A DNA stretch of 64,000 nucleotides, from the NCBI GenBank assembly GCA_030141605.1, contig JAQGDQ010000026.1, forward strand, positions 682,001 through 746,000. The letters run 5' to 3'. Shown here one piece after another: positions 36,151-50,284 of the stretch. Below the pieces are notes generated by a model that was not told where the DNA came from, did no database searches, and saw nothing but the letters and a program-made list of their open reading frames with translations. The stretch comes from Tubiluchus corallicola. Lineage: Eukaryota > Priapulida > Priapulimorpha > Priapulimorphida > Tubiluchidae. The stretch's first letter is position 1; each line of letters begins with the position of its first letter. Made by a program: the position numbers and the translations under genes.

Positions 36151-38947
36151 CTAGAGGGCAGCACAAGCAGTTAATTTACAAAATGCACAAACAGGTAAAC
36201 AAACGCTAATTTTATACATGGATACGGAAAAGACAGGTAGTGTTAACATAATTTTCTAACCCTATACTGCAAATGTTACAAACAAAATTATCAAGGCAGC
36301 CTCCAATGCATGCAAATGTATAATAACACAGTACTCTCTACAAATTGCAACAATGTGTTGAAATATGGTTTCTACAATACCAGACAAAGACAAAATTTGA
36401 ACAACACGTGAAATTATTTAGTTTTTATTTTTTATTATGTGAAACACTCGGTGTTCTTCTGATAGATCGGTTGCTGATTTCCACGAAAAATGCAAGATCG
36501 GTATTGGTTTGGTATCAGTTTCGAGGAAAATAAAAAAATCGGTATCAGTTTTGAGGAAAACAAAAAAAATCAGTATCGGTTCGATATTGGTTACGAGGAA
36601 AATGGAAAAATCAGTATCAGTTCGGATCACTTTTTTCGGATTCGGAACAACACTGGGAACACTGCGTATACTGCATGTGTAAGCTTTTCTGTAAGTAATA
36701 ATCCTTCTACATAACAGCCAAAGAAGGTTTTTTACTGTATATAGTTATATTTTAGAGCATCTTTTACTGTGTGATGGAAATGTTTGTGTTTTTTAAATGG
36801 TATTTATAGTAAAATAAAAGTAATCTCATCTAAAAAATTAACATAATTATTATAAGTCTGTCTTGTTTTTCAGCATTATCATTTTGAGCCTAGTGCCTTG
36901 TAAAAGTGTGAACACAGCCTTTGTAAAGGCCATTAGAAAGATCTTAAATGCCGCTCTTCTTTTGCATAACATGTGGAATTTGTTAAAAAAAATCATGACA
37001 ATAACAGCATATTTTGACAAACATAACCGATAGACCATGTTTATTAAATAGCCATATATATATCTTACTTTCGCAATGAAACTAGACACATTATTACACA
37101 GTGTCAAATTTAATCAAAAGCTGCTTAGTATTTACAAGTGATGCTACTCTAAAAAAAGCTTCGCATGCAAACTCCTTGGAAATGGTCTAGTGTTATGTGC
37201 CTAATTTATCACGCATATGTGTGTGAAAGAAGTTTTGCTTGAATGAATATGTTACAAACTCCCCAGGAACTTTTAAATGCTTTACCTAGTACCTTAATTG
37301 TGATAAGATGTACTACTGCGTAGGCTGCAATAAAAGAGAGTTTTATGCCAAAGAATTTTTGCCATCATTAAACGTGTGTGAAAATGTGCTACAAAGCCGG
37401 TGGTCCACAAAGTTAAATGAAACTTCACTCGAAATTAAAATGGTTTTGACTAGCTCAATAAAATTTATACTGACTCCCGGGTTTAATAAAACTGTAGATA
37501 ATGGACCAATCTACGCCATTTATGATTCCCATATGAAAACTCCTACGGATTCAGATGAGAATTAACCTTAATATGAAAAGCAGATGTATCAGTTCTACAG
37601 ATGATTTAGTTTAAGAACTTTAGCAAAACATTAAATTTTGAATTTAGAATTTTTGAGGTGACCTAGAATACATCTCAGAAATGTGATGCCGAAAATATTA
37701 AAGGAAAACAAACAATAATTTGGCTTCAAAAATGTTAGAATAACAAGCCATTGCTTTAATCAACGGCAGAACTAAAATTCCTGAAATGTAAAAAATGTTT
37801 CATATTTTAAAGAAACTGAGTTTACAAAGAATTGGTAGGAAATGTGTATTATGGGAAAAACGACTTGTTCAGACTGCTATTAGAAAGTAGAGACTTAATT
37901 ATGCAAATATGCATAAATTTAATTCGAATAATATATATAAATATGAACAAATCCCCAAACAGATGCTTGAAAAGTAAAACTGCAGATTATGAAAACTCCA
38001 TTTATAAATTCCATCTTATCCATCACCTATAGTATAGAAGTTTTATGCAAAATATGAAATAACATTTTCCATTTTATCACAAATGATATTAAATTGTATT
38101 GCTAATCTTGATATGTATTTAACTTGGAATGCCTGACAATTTTGTTTAAAAAAATATTTCAGCTATTTAAACAGTTATTAGTCCATTTTAAGTCAATTTA
38201 GTTTAAATAAGCAAATGCTCTTTATAGCTTTTTAACTCACTGATTGCAGTGTAATGAAAAAAATTATATTTTTTGTAATCAGTATAACTAACTATAAAGC
38301 TACACGAATGAATTATTTTTCAATCTTTGCAGGACTTCCTTTTAAATAATTGTTAATTTTCATTTATTTAAGATGTGCATCCCACTTGGAAGAGAGGGTT
38401 TCACTCTCGGGTTAAGCATTTGTGTACTCTCTGTCTAAGCTACTCGATTACAGCACTACGCCTCAGATTTGTTACGTATTTGGAGAAAGACTAAAACAAA
38501 TAATTGAAAACCCAGCAGGCAGACGACACTGAGACGTATACATTCCCTTGCCTTACTCACATGCTGTTATATAAACTAATACACTTTGTATAAACAAATT
38601 TTAGCTGAGACACTATAAACTACATGACTCTTGGGATATATTTGTCAAAAAGAACCCCTGGGAGAAGAACAGAGATTAGAGAAGCAATAACACAGAACTT
38701 GACTTTTTCAACTTTTTTTGCAAAATTAAATTATGTGACTTATGCTAAATACGTAAGTGAAATTATTTAGATACACTCTAGTTTTACTGTTTTGTGATCG
38801 CTTCATCAATTTACACGAAGTTTTGAACTTCAACATTACCTTTTTTCTGTTACAGGTTCTATATCTTGCTGAAAGAAAGCACACAAATTAAACAGATTTG
38901 TTCCTAACAGTGCTCGTTGTGGAATCCCTGATCAAATGCATACTTAC
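36151..38947 (-). other. CRIM1-like intron with a 31-bp tandem repeat
   Basis: 2797-bp AT-rich intron between the VWC1 and VWC2 exons. Two unassigned short plus frames (37308-37565, 37832-38032) have no domain features. The tandem repeat at 36499-36630 is the only structured element noted. Confidence 0.75.
36499..36630 (+). repeat. Short tandem repeat of about 31 bp
   Basis: Units begin at 36511 (30 bp), 36541 (31 bp), 36572 (41 bp, with a 10-base insertion) and 36613 (partial). Each reads close to GGTATCAGTTTCGAGGAAAA followed by an A-run and TC. The plus frame gives repeated ISFEENKK-like peptides, an effect of the repeat. Confidence 0.85.
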
Positions 38948-39130
38948 CCGTACAATGAGGGCAACATTCACCCTCAGGAATGACCATACGAGAACATAAA
39001 GGTTCTACACAGTTGACAATGCTGCAGAATATAAGACCGGCTTTGCAGACACAGTTAGTACAAAGATCAGCTTGCCATTGCTCACCATCTGAATATATTT
39101 TACCCTCTGTTGTGCAGGTCATGTTGGGTT
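38948..39130 (-). CDS. CRIM1: CRIM1-like, VWC1 exon
   Basis: A 183-bp exon (acceptor TTGACAG, donor ACGG/GTAAGT; phases 1-1) encoding a VWC domain: MTCTTEGKIYSDGEQWQADL, CTNCVCKAGLIFC, VIPEGECCPHC. The VPEGECCPVC-like ending matches VWC1 of vertebrate CRIM1. A sequon (NMT) sits just before the first cysteine. Confidence 0.92.
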
Positions 39131-39351
39131 CTGTCAAATTAAAGTGTTAGTTCATTAAACATACAAAAAATAAGTATCAACAAGCAGAAAATAAAAGACA
39201 AAAAACACGTGCAAACGAAAATTGTTGCTCTTATAGAACTTGTAGACCATCAAGTTATATGTAACTCAAACCGTATCACACAATTCTGCTACAATTCATT
39301 GGAAAAAAGGTGACAGCTTAGTTAATAAAAGCTTGTGAAAATGCAATAAAC

Positions 39352-39582
39352 AACATCGCCAACAACAAAAACAACAACAATAGCAGCAAAAATAAAAGCA
39401 GGTGCAACAGCAAAGAAAAACAACAGCAGCAACAAAAACATTACCAGCTACAGCAACATGCAGCACAGCAACAACGACGGCGGCGGCGACAACAACAGCA
39501 ACAACAGCAGCAATAACAACAACAAAAGCAAAATGAACAGTGACAACTAAAACAGCAGCAGCAACAGCAACAACAAGAACAA
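39352..39582. repeat. AAC/AGC-rich trinucleotide region
   Basis: Interrupted CAA and CAG units (with a CGG/CGA patch near 39476-39490) form a degenerate trinucleotide repeat in the intron upstream of VWC1. The minus frame across it encodes an artefactual run of Cys. Confidence 0.9.
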
Positions 39583-40635
39583 AAATGAGTACTGAGTAAA
39601 TTCCATGCAGTTAAACGTACTATTGTTAAAGCTTTTGGCTGAAACCAACAATTAAACAGGGTACCATGCAGGACCACACCTAAACAAATAATAGCACAAA
39701 ACATGTGGGAGAAATGGCTCAATGTTTACTGGCCAGAACCAAATGGAAAAATGTTAGCAGTAGATATAAATATATTAGTTTAATGGCGACCCACCCTGCC
39801 AATCCCAGGGTATTGAAGCACTTAGCCTAGTTGGCAATGGCACAAGTAAATGCACAGAGATGTAAACACCCACAATCATGTTTATGAAGCACTTGCAGTC
39901 GGCAACACATACCCAGCAGAGACAGAGAAAAACTAGGAATCTCAACTATTCCATTACAACCAGATCCCAAACAGAAGCTAAGAGAATTCACAACATGAAC
40001 CAGTTTCCTGCTCTGTTTCATAAGAGGTTTCATTTACATTGATAGAAGTAGAGAAGAGAGAGAATCCCATAACTAAGCAGTTGGAGATTCCAGTGGATTG
40101 GGAGATAATGCAAGGAATACAGTGTTTACAAACTGTGTAAAAATACCGCTTATGAAAAGCTTATATGAAGGCCCAAAAGCAATCGTAAAGACTGAAACCA
40201 GTTAAACCACAACTCTGCAACAAGCATATATAACAGAAGTCGACCAATAATTCTACTTCACTGGAAGTTGTTTCATTAAAATAAGAATTGTTCTTTGAGC
40301 AAGACAAAAGTCTGGAACAGTAAAGCTTTCCTAAGAGAAAAGTTTTACATACTGCTACTAGCCTTGTGTTTCACTTTAAATACATAATGATGTACTAAAC
40401 ACCTATCCACCAGATCAGCAGCAGTTCAAGCAGCTAATCACTACCACCTTCACAATATTTCATATATAAGGCATCGAAAAAGGTGATATAACGGTTTAGC
40501 CGTTGATATGACTGACCACAAGGCCAATGCTATTTTAGTTAATTGTTATTTTTATGTGGCATCAGCAGACATGCTATCTAATGGACCATTTAGGCTAACT
40601 GACTACAGAAAAGTGCTAAAAATTTAATATATTAC

Positions 40636-40760
40636 TTGGAATACACTCATATTCGTCGCAACAGCGTCCTGGCTTGCCAGTGGCACTTCTGGTTAGCTTT
40701 GCCACGTGTGAAGGTGGACAATTCGCTCCCTTCCTGCAACGCTCAGGTAGACATTCACAC
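40636..40760 (-). CDS. CRIM1: CRIM1-like, second half of CRIM cysteine repeat 2
   Basis: A 125-bp exon, acceptor TTACAG, donor CCAA/GTAATA. It enters in phase 2 (one base completes Arg AGG) and leaves in phase 1, the only such exon seen. It encodes CECLPERCRKGANCPPSHVA, then KLTRSATGKPGRCCDEYECI. This aligns with the vertebrate CRIM1 segment just before VWC1 that has the CECL...TPGKCCDVFEC pattern. The vertebrate Arg-Gly-Asp at this place is replaced here by Arg-Ser-Ala. Too short to stand out by length; supported by phase, cysteine spacing and order. Confidence 0.85.
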
Positions 40761-43133
40761 CTGTAACAAAAATTGTTTTTTTTGAAAATGTGATGAAAAT
40801 TATGTAGTTTTTTTTGTAAAGTATCATTACCATTCTGTTTTAATTTTGGGGGAGTGCATTAATTGTTTTCAATGATAATAAATGGTAAACTATTGTTTTA
40901 AATATTAACTGCTAGTGAATGATAGACTGAGTGGATTTCTGAAAACAGTGATTTTAAAGGTTCAAAAGTAATGAATTTTGGAAAGTAGCATAAAACCAAA
41001 TCAAACAGAATCCTGCCTTCCTGGATATGTTTTTCAGATATATGTAGTTAGAAAGCAAAAATGTGTTGTTGCTTTAATTTTTATAGCACATTAGCCTTCA
41101 AAAGATCAAATGTTGCCCTCACGATCAGTGTTTCTGGTAGTACTCTTCCACTTCAGACCATATCTAGTCAGCAGTGATGCATCTTCATAAAGAATAGGTA
41201 GTACTAGCGCATAAACATACTAATCTGAAGTTATTAGTAGAAATTTATATTTTTATACAGCATTGAAGACAAAATTTTATATATCAGGTGGTGCAAAAAA
41301 CGTGCCGAGGTTTCGATTACAACTATAAGAAAATAAATAGATCTTTTCAAAATTGTCACACTGATATTTCGTACAGTTTTGTACAAATACCAACAATTTT
41401 AGATCATTCCATAAGATTTTTCCATTGAGTACAGAAGTTATAATTCAACAAAGTCAAAAAACTAAATGTCGAAGAAATTTGCATGTCAATATATATATTG
41501 TTAAATGTGACAGCAAGTGCTCTGACCATCGCTTTCAGTGCACACTAGATGAAGGCATTTTCTCTAATAGCTGATACAGTTTCTGACTTCTTTAATGGCT
41601 ATTTGGGCTCAGCATTAAAAAATTCTGATATTAGTTCCCGTGTATTAAACGGCTAGATGCGGTCATTATACACAGCTACAGAAAGAGTATTCTAGGATAC
41701 AGCAATTCAAAAAATTAAGTCCCATTTTCCTTGACAACAGATCTTTATCAGTGCTTTATTTTCTATGATGAAGGCCATGCTGTAAACTAGTAGTTGATTA
41801 TTTTATTGTTTTGCTGCTATGTACTGAGTGCTTTAAATTCGTAAAAAAGCGGTTGTTTTTCAATTGATTATTATATCTGACATTGCTCCAGCATTTAATT
41901 TTTTAATGTGCAAAAACGTTCAACCATAACTTAAAAACTACTAAAACCATAAAGCTGTAACTTCTCACCCAAAAGCTAACGTCCTGTAATACTGCACCAT
42001 GAAATGTCTACTTTGTGGAATGCTTAATTTTGGTATTATTGTAGTCTAAACTTCAGCACATCTCTTTCTGTGCCACTGGATATAAAGCCATTATTGCTGT
42101 ATTACTTTTGCAAGAAAAATGAGAAATGCAGAAAATGAGTGTATAACTAGTTCTTACTGACAAAGCATCATACGCCGCTCATGTCAAAAGTAAATTACTT
42201 GCAATGACCTCAGCATTAAATTTCACAGCACACAAAACGTGTTACCTTAATGACATATTTGTTGCGGTATGACAGATGTACATGGTACTGCCCATCTTGT
42301 AATGATGATGATGAGACAACTCCTCACAACACAGCAACTTCTCTCATTAAATATTTTTGTTTCTTTTCTAAAATTTAACCAGAAACAGGAGCTTCACTGT
42401 ATACCTCTATCAAACTTAATTAAACCTACATGATTAACCTTCAGAAAAGTGCATTTTTTATCATTCAAGCATTTGATAATGATGCATTTAAATGAGCACT
42501 TTCCATTTTCTAAGAAACCTGTTTAATTCTGTAAAAAAATTACTTGTCCAGCAGTCGAAATATGCCTTCCTTAAAGCCATTCAGCTGCATTCCCTTTAAT
42601 TACATGAGAAGTACTTTGTAGACTTGTAGTGACGACTCTATGTGAAGAAATTAACTTCATAAGACGTTATGATAGTAATGATTTCATTCTCAGGGCCACA
42701 TAAACAACAAAATCTCACACTTCGCAAACCCTTAATTATTGATTTTCTTAACAACAAAACGCAAAATGATAAAATTTAGTTCTAGGGACGTGATGGCAAT
42801 GATGTTTGGCTTCTCTGTAATGACACAGAAATTGAGGAATGCTTGTGAAATCATCAAAAATTTGCTTCAAAATTCTAAATGTAAGTTTTAGTTCGAAAAT
42901 GTCAATATAAAGACAATATTTCACGAACTTAAAATTTACGATTTACTGAAATCCGCCCAGTCACTGTTTTGAATAGCTAGCAACAAATAGTAATATTGTT
43001 GTATAATTACTAAAAAACCAATTTTTAATATTGTCGTTCATGCTCTAATTTTATGTGGTGTACACATGATTATACATGCTCAGAAGCAGTACTAGAAAGT
43101 CTAAACACAAAAAAATTTTGCTTCCAAGTAAAG

Positions 43134-43661
<528 letters not shown>

Positions 43662-46139
43662 CGTCGCTGAAAAATGGAGATGCGTTTTACAGAGCCGACA
43701 TGATTTACATTTTCAATAGCACGTGTAACCAGAGGTTTTATTTTTATTCTCGCCTTTTCGACATTTATTGCTGCTATTTATCTAAACCGACATGTATGAT
43801 TCAATCTACCGTCTAGGCGTGTTAAACCTGCGAGAATAAAAAGCTTAAATAAAACATGGCCCTTACAACATGCTATTAGGTGGGGCAAGATTTAAATATG
43901 CCATCATTGATCCCCCACCCGCAATGGGACCGTTAAAATTTTAATTAACTTCACTTGATGAATAAATTATGAACATTCGATCATAAACTGATAATTAAAC
44001 TACGGCTAGTTGTCCCAATTGCACGTCAGAGAAAAATGAATTAAGCTTGAAGGTTAGCTACATCCATCAATTTTTTTTACAAAATAAAGTGCTTAGCTTA
44101 TAATGCCAGAAGTGTAAAATATGTATTTATAAAATCATAATATGTGATTATTTGTTATATAAGATTATTATATAAGATTTGGAAGTGTGCAAGCTAAGGA
44201 TACAACACAAAAAGTTCTGCAAATAAAAGCACAAATAGTGCCTAAAACAACAAGCACTGGTGATAGCCAACCTACCTAACAGTTGGTCTTTGGCAGTCAG
44301 TTTCGTCCAAAAAGACAACCAAACTACCAAACTACTTGAACATACAGAACAAAAACGTTGCCTTATACTTTAATTTTTCCCAGTTTGCTCTCACTGAGTC
44401 CCACATTCGTTCACTGAGATGCAGTTATATTATAGACACAAAGGCCAATTCTCCATTCATAACCAGTTATGCGTGAAATGGACAATTATAAATTAACTTA
44501 AGAGACTCATTATGAATGTACCGGATTCACAGTTCACATAAGATTTTTCATCAATTTAGAAAAGTTGACAATTACAGAGCAGTTTAATTGCAAAAAGGAA
44601 ATGGAATGTTTTCAACATGCCCACCCTTCAAATCACTTTTGCCATTTAAAACGATGGCTTGCAGTTACGATAAATAATCGCCTGAAAACTCGTTTGATAT
44701 TAAATATGGGTATTTTTCGTACTTTTTTGAATCGGTTAATCAACTTCAACGCCAGTGTAATAAAATTTGCATATTATAAATTGCTACCAATCTGGTAAAT
44801 TTCCATTTTTCGAAAATCATTCTATAATGCACAAGTTTTGTTCTGTACAAGAAGCTTTTCATTAGATACTGTTTAGTCTGTAATTGAGTGACAAAAGGGC
44901 AATTTTATCAAAAAAAAGGATTTGTGAGACAAAGATTTTGACTGCTGCATATAGTGAAACTAATGCGACAAACCGCGGGCACGCTATTTGTTTACAACAA
45001 CAGAAAAGCTTTTCCGAATGTACACCCATTTATAAAAGTATTTAAGGCAATACCTCAAAACCTTCCACATTCCGCCATTTTGGAATACTAAAACTAAGCT
45101 ATATAGGTGCACTTCCTGAAAACATTGCTAAATACCAGGCGTACAATACACGATTAGGCAACAATTTTTTGATGAAGCAGTTATTTGCCCTTTTCGAAAT
45201 ATCCAATTATTTATATTTTTACCGACCACCACGTGAATTTTATAACTTTTCTCTGTACATCTTTATTATGAAATAAAAATTTATGAAATAAAAGTTTTGT
45301 GCACATGTATAATAAAGCACTGAAAAAAGATTAATTTTGCAACCAAAAATAATAAGCTATTGCACATTTTTGCACGATGAAACTAAATTTCTCAAAGCAT
45401 TTCAAGATATTAACCAAGAATATCTGTCGATCTCGGTAGCGGCATTTCAAATATCTCGACACAGTCAATCATAATGTGCTCGCACGATCGATACAATAAT
45501 AGGATTTCTTATTAAAAGCAGAAAAGATGGGTTTGGTAATTTTAGCTTCAATAATTCTACGTCAATAGTAGCTCAATCTACACACAAAATTATCACCGTG
45601 CCTTATCTCAATAGTAAATTATGACTGTTTGACTTTCTTATTTGGTTTTGTCAGAATGCAATGGAGCCAGAACGTTTAGAAATGTATTACAAAAGTGAAA
45701 CTGTTAGAAATAACATCCGCAGGCACCGATTATGCTGCTAGTGCAATGATTAGGCCAAAACTAATTCACAAGATACACAAGTCTGTGTTCGAACAAGACC
45801 ACTTAAGACCACTAACAAAGATGCAAATTATGTTGGACAACACGTTGACAATCTATTACTAACACTTGCAAAGCAAATTATATACTTCAACCATAACAGG
45901 TGTAAATCATACTTGAACAGCTATGTCAGGGACGAAAAACATAAAAAGACTGGTAACTGTGAACTAAAGAAATGTAGTAAACGGGCAAAAGGTAAAATCA
46001 AAGACAAAAGCAAGAACCAATAAAAAAGGGAAGGCCAAAATTGTATTAAAATCACAACACTAAAATGATATTAGCAGTAATGATAAAAATTGTTTCTTTT
46101 AAAATATATTACTAAAAATTTAAATTAGTAGCCGTTATT

Positions 46140-46385
46140 GGTGTTGCTGCCACTTCACTGCCAGTGAATGCAGTGAAGAAGCCAGTAAAGGTATTGGTGA
46201 TGATGGTTCTTGTGATGGCAGTGATGGTAATGACGCTGGTGGCAGTAGACGTATTATCGCTAACGTTCTAGTTGTCGCTGTAATTTTTGTTGCCGTTTTT
46301 GTAGTGTTACTACTGGTGCTGCTGCCTTTGCTGCTGCTGCTGCACATTGCTGTTGTTGTTGCTGTTCAAGTTTCTCGTGTTGTTG
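46140..46385. repeat. GCT/GTT/GGT-rich degenerate trinucleotide region
   Basis: Interrupted TGC, TGT and TGG triplets, densest at 46300-46385, form a decayed trinucleotide repeat. The minus frame over it gives only Ser/Thr runs. Complementary in composition to the AAC/AGC region at 39352-39582. Confidence 0.8.
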
Positions 46386-49194
46386 TTATGTGATCACGAA
46401 ATAACTGTTATTGTATCACTTGTATGGCAGTAACCAATCTCTCTGTTATCAGCAAACTTAATGATTAATAAATGTAATTTTATTGTCACAAACAGTTTGA
46501 ATAAGCCCGTGTTTCTTCATTACCCAATTTATCATCGTGACAAGGTTAGGTTTAGGTCTACAATTCGATAAAAGTTTTTCATTTCAGTGTATATTTCGCA
46601 GTAGATCCCAGTATAAGCTCCGCTTAACAACTTTTACAAACTAGTTACAGCTTTATGAACATGTTTTTATCGAGAAGGAAGCAGTAAAAGCTCAACAGGG
46701 AAAACCACGTGAGTATAAATAAAATGCAAATCGATTGGTTTGCAAACAAACAGCTGCAAACTTCTGCAAATATCTATAACAGCACTTCCAGCAATTTTCA
46801 CCGTTGGTTTCACAAACGAAGATGAAGGGTTTTTAACGCTTGAACAATCTATTTTGGCAAAGAAACCTTTAAAGTATGAACCGCATAGAAAAAATGCAAC
46901 AAGAATATCACAAATCTACGGTAATTGAAGTGCAGCTACAAAAAGTTCACTACATAAGAGCAGACCTGGGTTCATAACGTCTCAGGAACAAGATTTTTTT
47001 AGCTTACAAATACCTCCCTAATATTTCTTGCGTTACGCATATACTGTGTAGTATAAATATTATAACGATCAATAGTTTATTGACTTTGTTTAAGGCTTAT
47101 CGACAAAACCGTCTGTTCTAGACGGTAAAACAAATAAACGATTTCATTGAAAGAAACAATTTGTGGTAAGAACTTTTATAAAATACAAAATCATGCCAAA
47201 CATTTCGACTGCAGATTCATAAAAGTTGTTTCTTTCAGTAATATCTGTGACAACTTGTATAATGTATTTAAATGACTTTAATGGTGAAACCGAAAACTGT
47301 CTGTTTGGAAGCAAGAAGTGCGATTTTGAAATGTGTGCTAAAACAACGCGTAGTTCTGCCTTCATGTTTAAAAGCAAACGTTTTGCGATTTTTTTTTCTT
47401 TTTTTGTAGGATTTGTAATGAGAAATACTAATAATACATAATTGTTGGCTGTTAACTTATCTCACCTAAAATCAGTTAGAGGCTATACGAAGCTTCACAA
47501 AGCTGAATGGGCAAAACTGATATGATGGCAAAGTATAATAACTGGTCCAATTAAACGGAAAAAAATCTGTTAGCTCTTGGCAAAGTGAATTCCTAGTATT
47601 CAACTTTTAAGTGCCAACACATCACTAATCGGACTTGTTCTCATCTTTACTATCAGCATACTTTTTCGAGAGATGTACTGATAGTTACTAACTAGTATCC
47701 CACTGTTACACATAACAAGAAAAAAGACCCTGAGATGCCCTAAACGTGTCCAATCGCCTTTCATTTCCACGAAAAAGCGTATTTGTTCAAAATAAACTAA
47801 TCCTTTTTGCCTGGTCCGCTGCGAAGCTCATTTTGCTGATAAGGTGAGTGATAAGTCACCTGTAATCGAGTACAAAACCCCCTCTCTCTGTCCTAAACAC
47901 TCCAAACATCTAACCGCTCGAGTATCTGTTCTTTCAAATCTGCGGGGCGCCAATAATTCAGCGCTTAAAGAAGAAGATTAGACAATACATTGCCATGGCA
48001 GAAGACAGCGCCTACTTCATTGTGGTGTACTTCAACAAGTTTCAATCCAAAGAGCAAATAATTCGTGTCTGCTATGAGGGAAAAATTACCCAAAGATCCA
48101 TAGAAGGAAAAACAGAAAAAAGTACAAGAAATTAAAAGAGGAAGAAAAGAAAAATAAAATTTAAGGCGAGAAAGAAAGGTAAAATTGAGGATAAAAAAAT
48201 GAAAATGAAAAATAAGGAGAACAAGAATATTACAATGAAGGCAAGAAAAAAACCAGAAAAAAGAGCAATATTAGAAAAAAAATAATAAAGAACCAACGCC
48301 AAAGTTTATACGGTAAAGAACCAGCCACGAATAAGTTTATTCACTTGGTTGTAGTTATCAATGTTTGGTTCATACTAAATTGTAGCAGTTTACAATGGCA
48401 CGGATACTGAATTCACTACGCAATATCTGATTCAAAAACAAGTCTAATGAGTTAACTTCTAAAATAAGACTGTAATATTCTCTTAGTTTAATACTAATTT
48501 GTTCGGACCGAAAGTAATTACAACATTCGTGAGATTTACTTAGCCAAGTAACTGTCAACAGTGCAGAAGAAGCGATAACATCAATCCATTTATTATACGC
48601 TGATGAAATTGACACTGTCTGTTTATCCTTCTTCCCCGTCCGCTTTTCAAACGCTTTTCAGCTCAACGAACACGAATTTCTAATTTCCCCTCTAATTTCT
48701 GAGTTTCACCACAGCCCACGTATTTGCGTTTGAACAATTTAGAAATGGGAATTTCCACGAATTAGTTGGCACAGTACAACGAACCCGTGTACGCAGTGCA
48801 AGACAAACAGAATCTGACCAGGCAAGGTCTAGATGAGAAATACACAGAGGCTGAAAAATGTATAAAGCTTGGCGTAATGCTGGTTTAACTGCATCGTTCC
48901 TTGCAAAATCAATAATAGCTAACTGACTAAAACTGAAGTTTGATGAGCAGTTTCTAATCATGGTCGTTAGTTTGCTAGGAACTCGTTATCTTACTCAGTT
49001 AGCTCTTCTGCTTAGAAAGATTTGGGAAAATCTATCAATCTAATGCTATGTTCACAAGCACATGTGTGACTGCAAGATGAGTGACAATCTATTTTAAATA
49101 GTATTCGTTAAACTCTTCATTTAAATAACTAAAATAATTAACAGGAAGATTTTATAATATTTGTTTTATCAGTAATTGTTTTGTTTGTCTGCAG

Positions 49195-49454
49195 TGTCAC
49201 TATATTGCAAAATTGCTTTGTTTTTTCTCGCATGGTACGACGTATTTTGGCACTAATAAATATGAACATGAAACATAAAGAAGACTTGCGCACGCAGGCA
49301 ACAACTGCCCAAGAAATTGTTGCCGCTTTCAAGTTGCTTTCAAGCGGCACCATTACTGTTTTAAAAAACGATGTGAATACATATCTACCTGTAGGCACCA
49401 AAAGTCTTGGGCAAAACTCTTTTAATCCAAAACCTAGTAGATTTTCGATACAAG
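49195..49454 (+). CDS. Candidate plus-strand exon, unrecognised product
   Basis: A 260-bp open segment is flanked by a strong acceptor (TTTTGTTTGTCTGCAG ending 49194) and a strong donor (CAAG/GTGAGC at 49455). The open frame gives about 86 codons, with ATG at 49232 (MVRRILALINMNMKHKED), then TAQEIVAAFKLLSSGTITVL, VNTYLPVGTKSLGQN and SRFSIQ. Composition is mixed and protein-like, without low complexity. I recognise no domain. It would be nested antisense inside the CRIM1 intron. It could equally be a chance frame; no partner exons were identified. Confidence 0.25.
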
Positions 49455-50175
49455 GTGAGCTTAAAATTAGTGTACTGTCCACTGATCTAGAATCCTTTTA
49501 TAAAGAAGAGTCCAGCTTTTCATGGTTTTATAGGTTAGCTTGCGGGCGATTCTCTACATCAATTTAATTAGCTATGCGTATTAAAAACAATTTCGACATT
49601 AGACAATACATATATATATATATATATACAGTATATGCATTAGACAAGCTGCTTGCCAAGCAGATAGGTAGCTAAATATGCAAACACGAAGACAGGTATA
49701 TATGCACATACGTGAGCAAACTGGAACAATAACAAAACTAGTTAGATACAAAGAAATGTAGGATAACTATTAGCTGGCAGCGTGTTTGATTGAGTTATTG
49801 GGACATGTTTGGACAAACCCCCGGAAATGTGATTTTGGGCATTGAGCGAAATCTAAATTGAGAGCGTCAACGTCACTAAGCAAACACTCTTTCCTCCCAA
49901 GAAAACGTGTTCCGTGTTTTCCCAAGCAAAACATTTCAGCTGCACTAGCCTTTTATCAAGTGGGTTTTTGTGCCACCGTTTTTTAATGTCATCAAGAGGT
50001 CTTTCTACCTCAAGGCTATGACAACAAGCAGAGATTGGGTCTATGCATCAGCACTATGTCAGCCGCTCAAAAAAGGGTAGAAGAGTTTCTGAGAATGACC
50101 TTGACACACATGTAAAGGTTACATGATTTGATAAGTGACGAAAGGCATAACTTAAATGTAAAAAATGATGCAAAC

Positions 50176-50284
50176 CTGCGAGGGCGTGTACAACAACCTT
50201 CGAATAGATCCGCCGTGGACATGTCCGGTGCACTATCTGGCGGGCAGACATATTCCGTACACGTCACATTCTTACATTCGGGAG
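50176..50284 (-). CDS. CRIM1: CRIM1-like, first half of CRIM cysteine repeat 2
   Basis: A 109-bp exon, acceptor TTTTCAG, donor CGCAG/GTTTGC, entering in phase 1 and leaving in phase 2. It encodes PECKNVTCTEYVCPPDSAPD, then LFEGCCTRPR. The arrangement C-x3-C-x4-CPPDS...GCC matches the vertebrate CRIM1 stretch CRTVECPP...CPPDS...DGCCTLPTRC, though shorter by several residues. One sequon (NVT). The open frame runs on past the donor into intron, so the exon end is set by the phase match with 40760. Confidence 0.85.

Noticed and set aside
39441-39722. Minus frame with a long Cys run
   Set aside because: Product of the AAC/AGC trinucleotide repeat; not a cysteine-rich domain and not part of the CRIM1-like gene.
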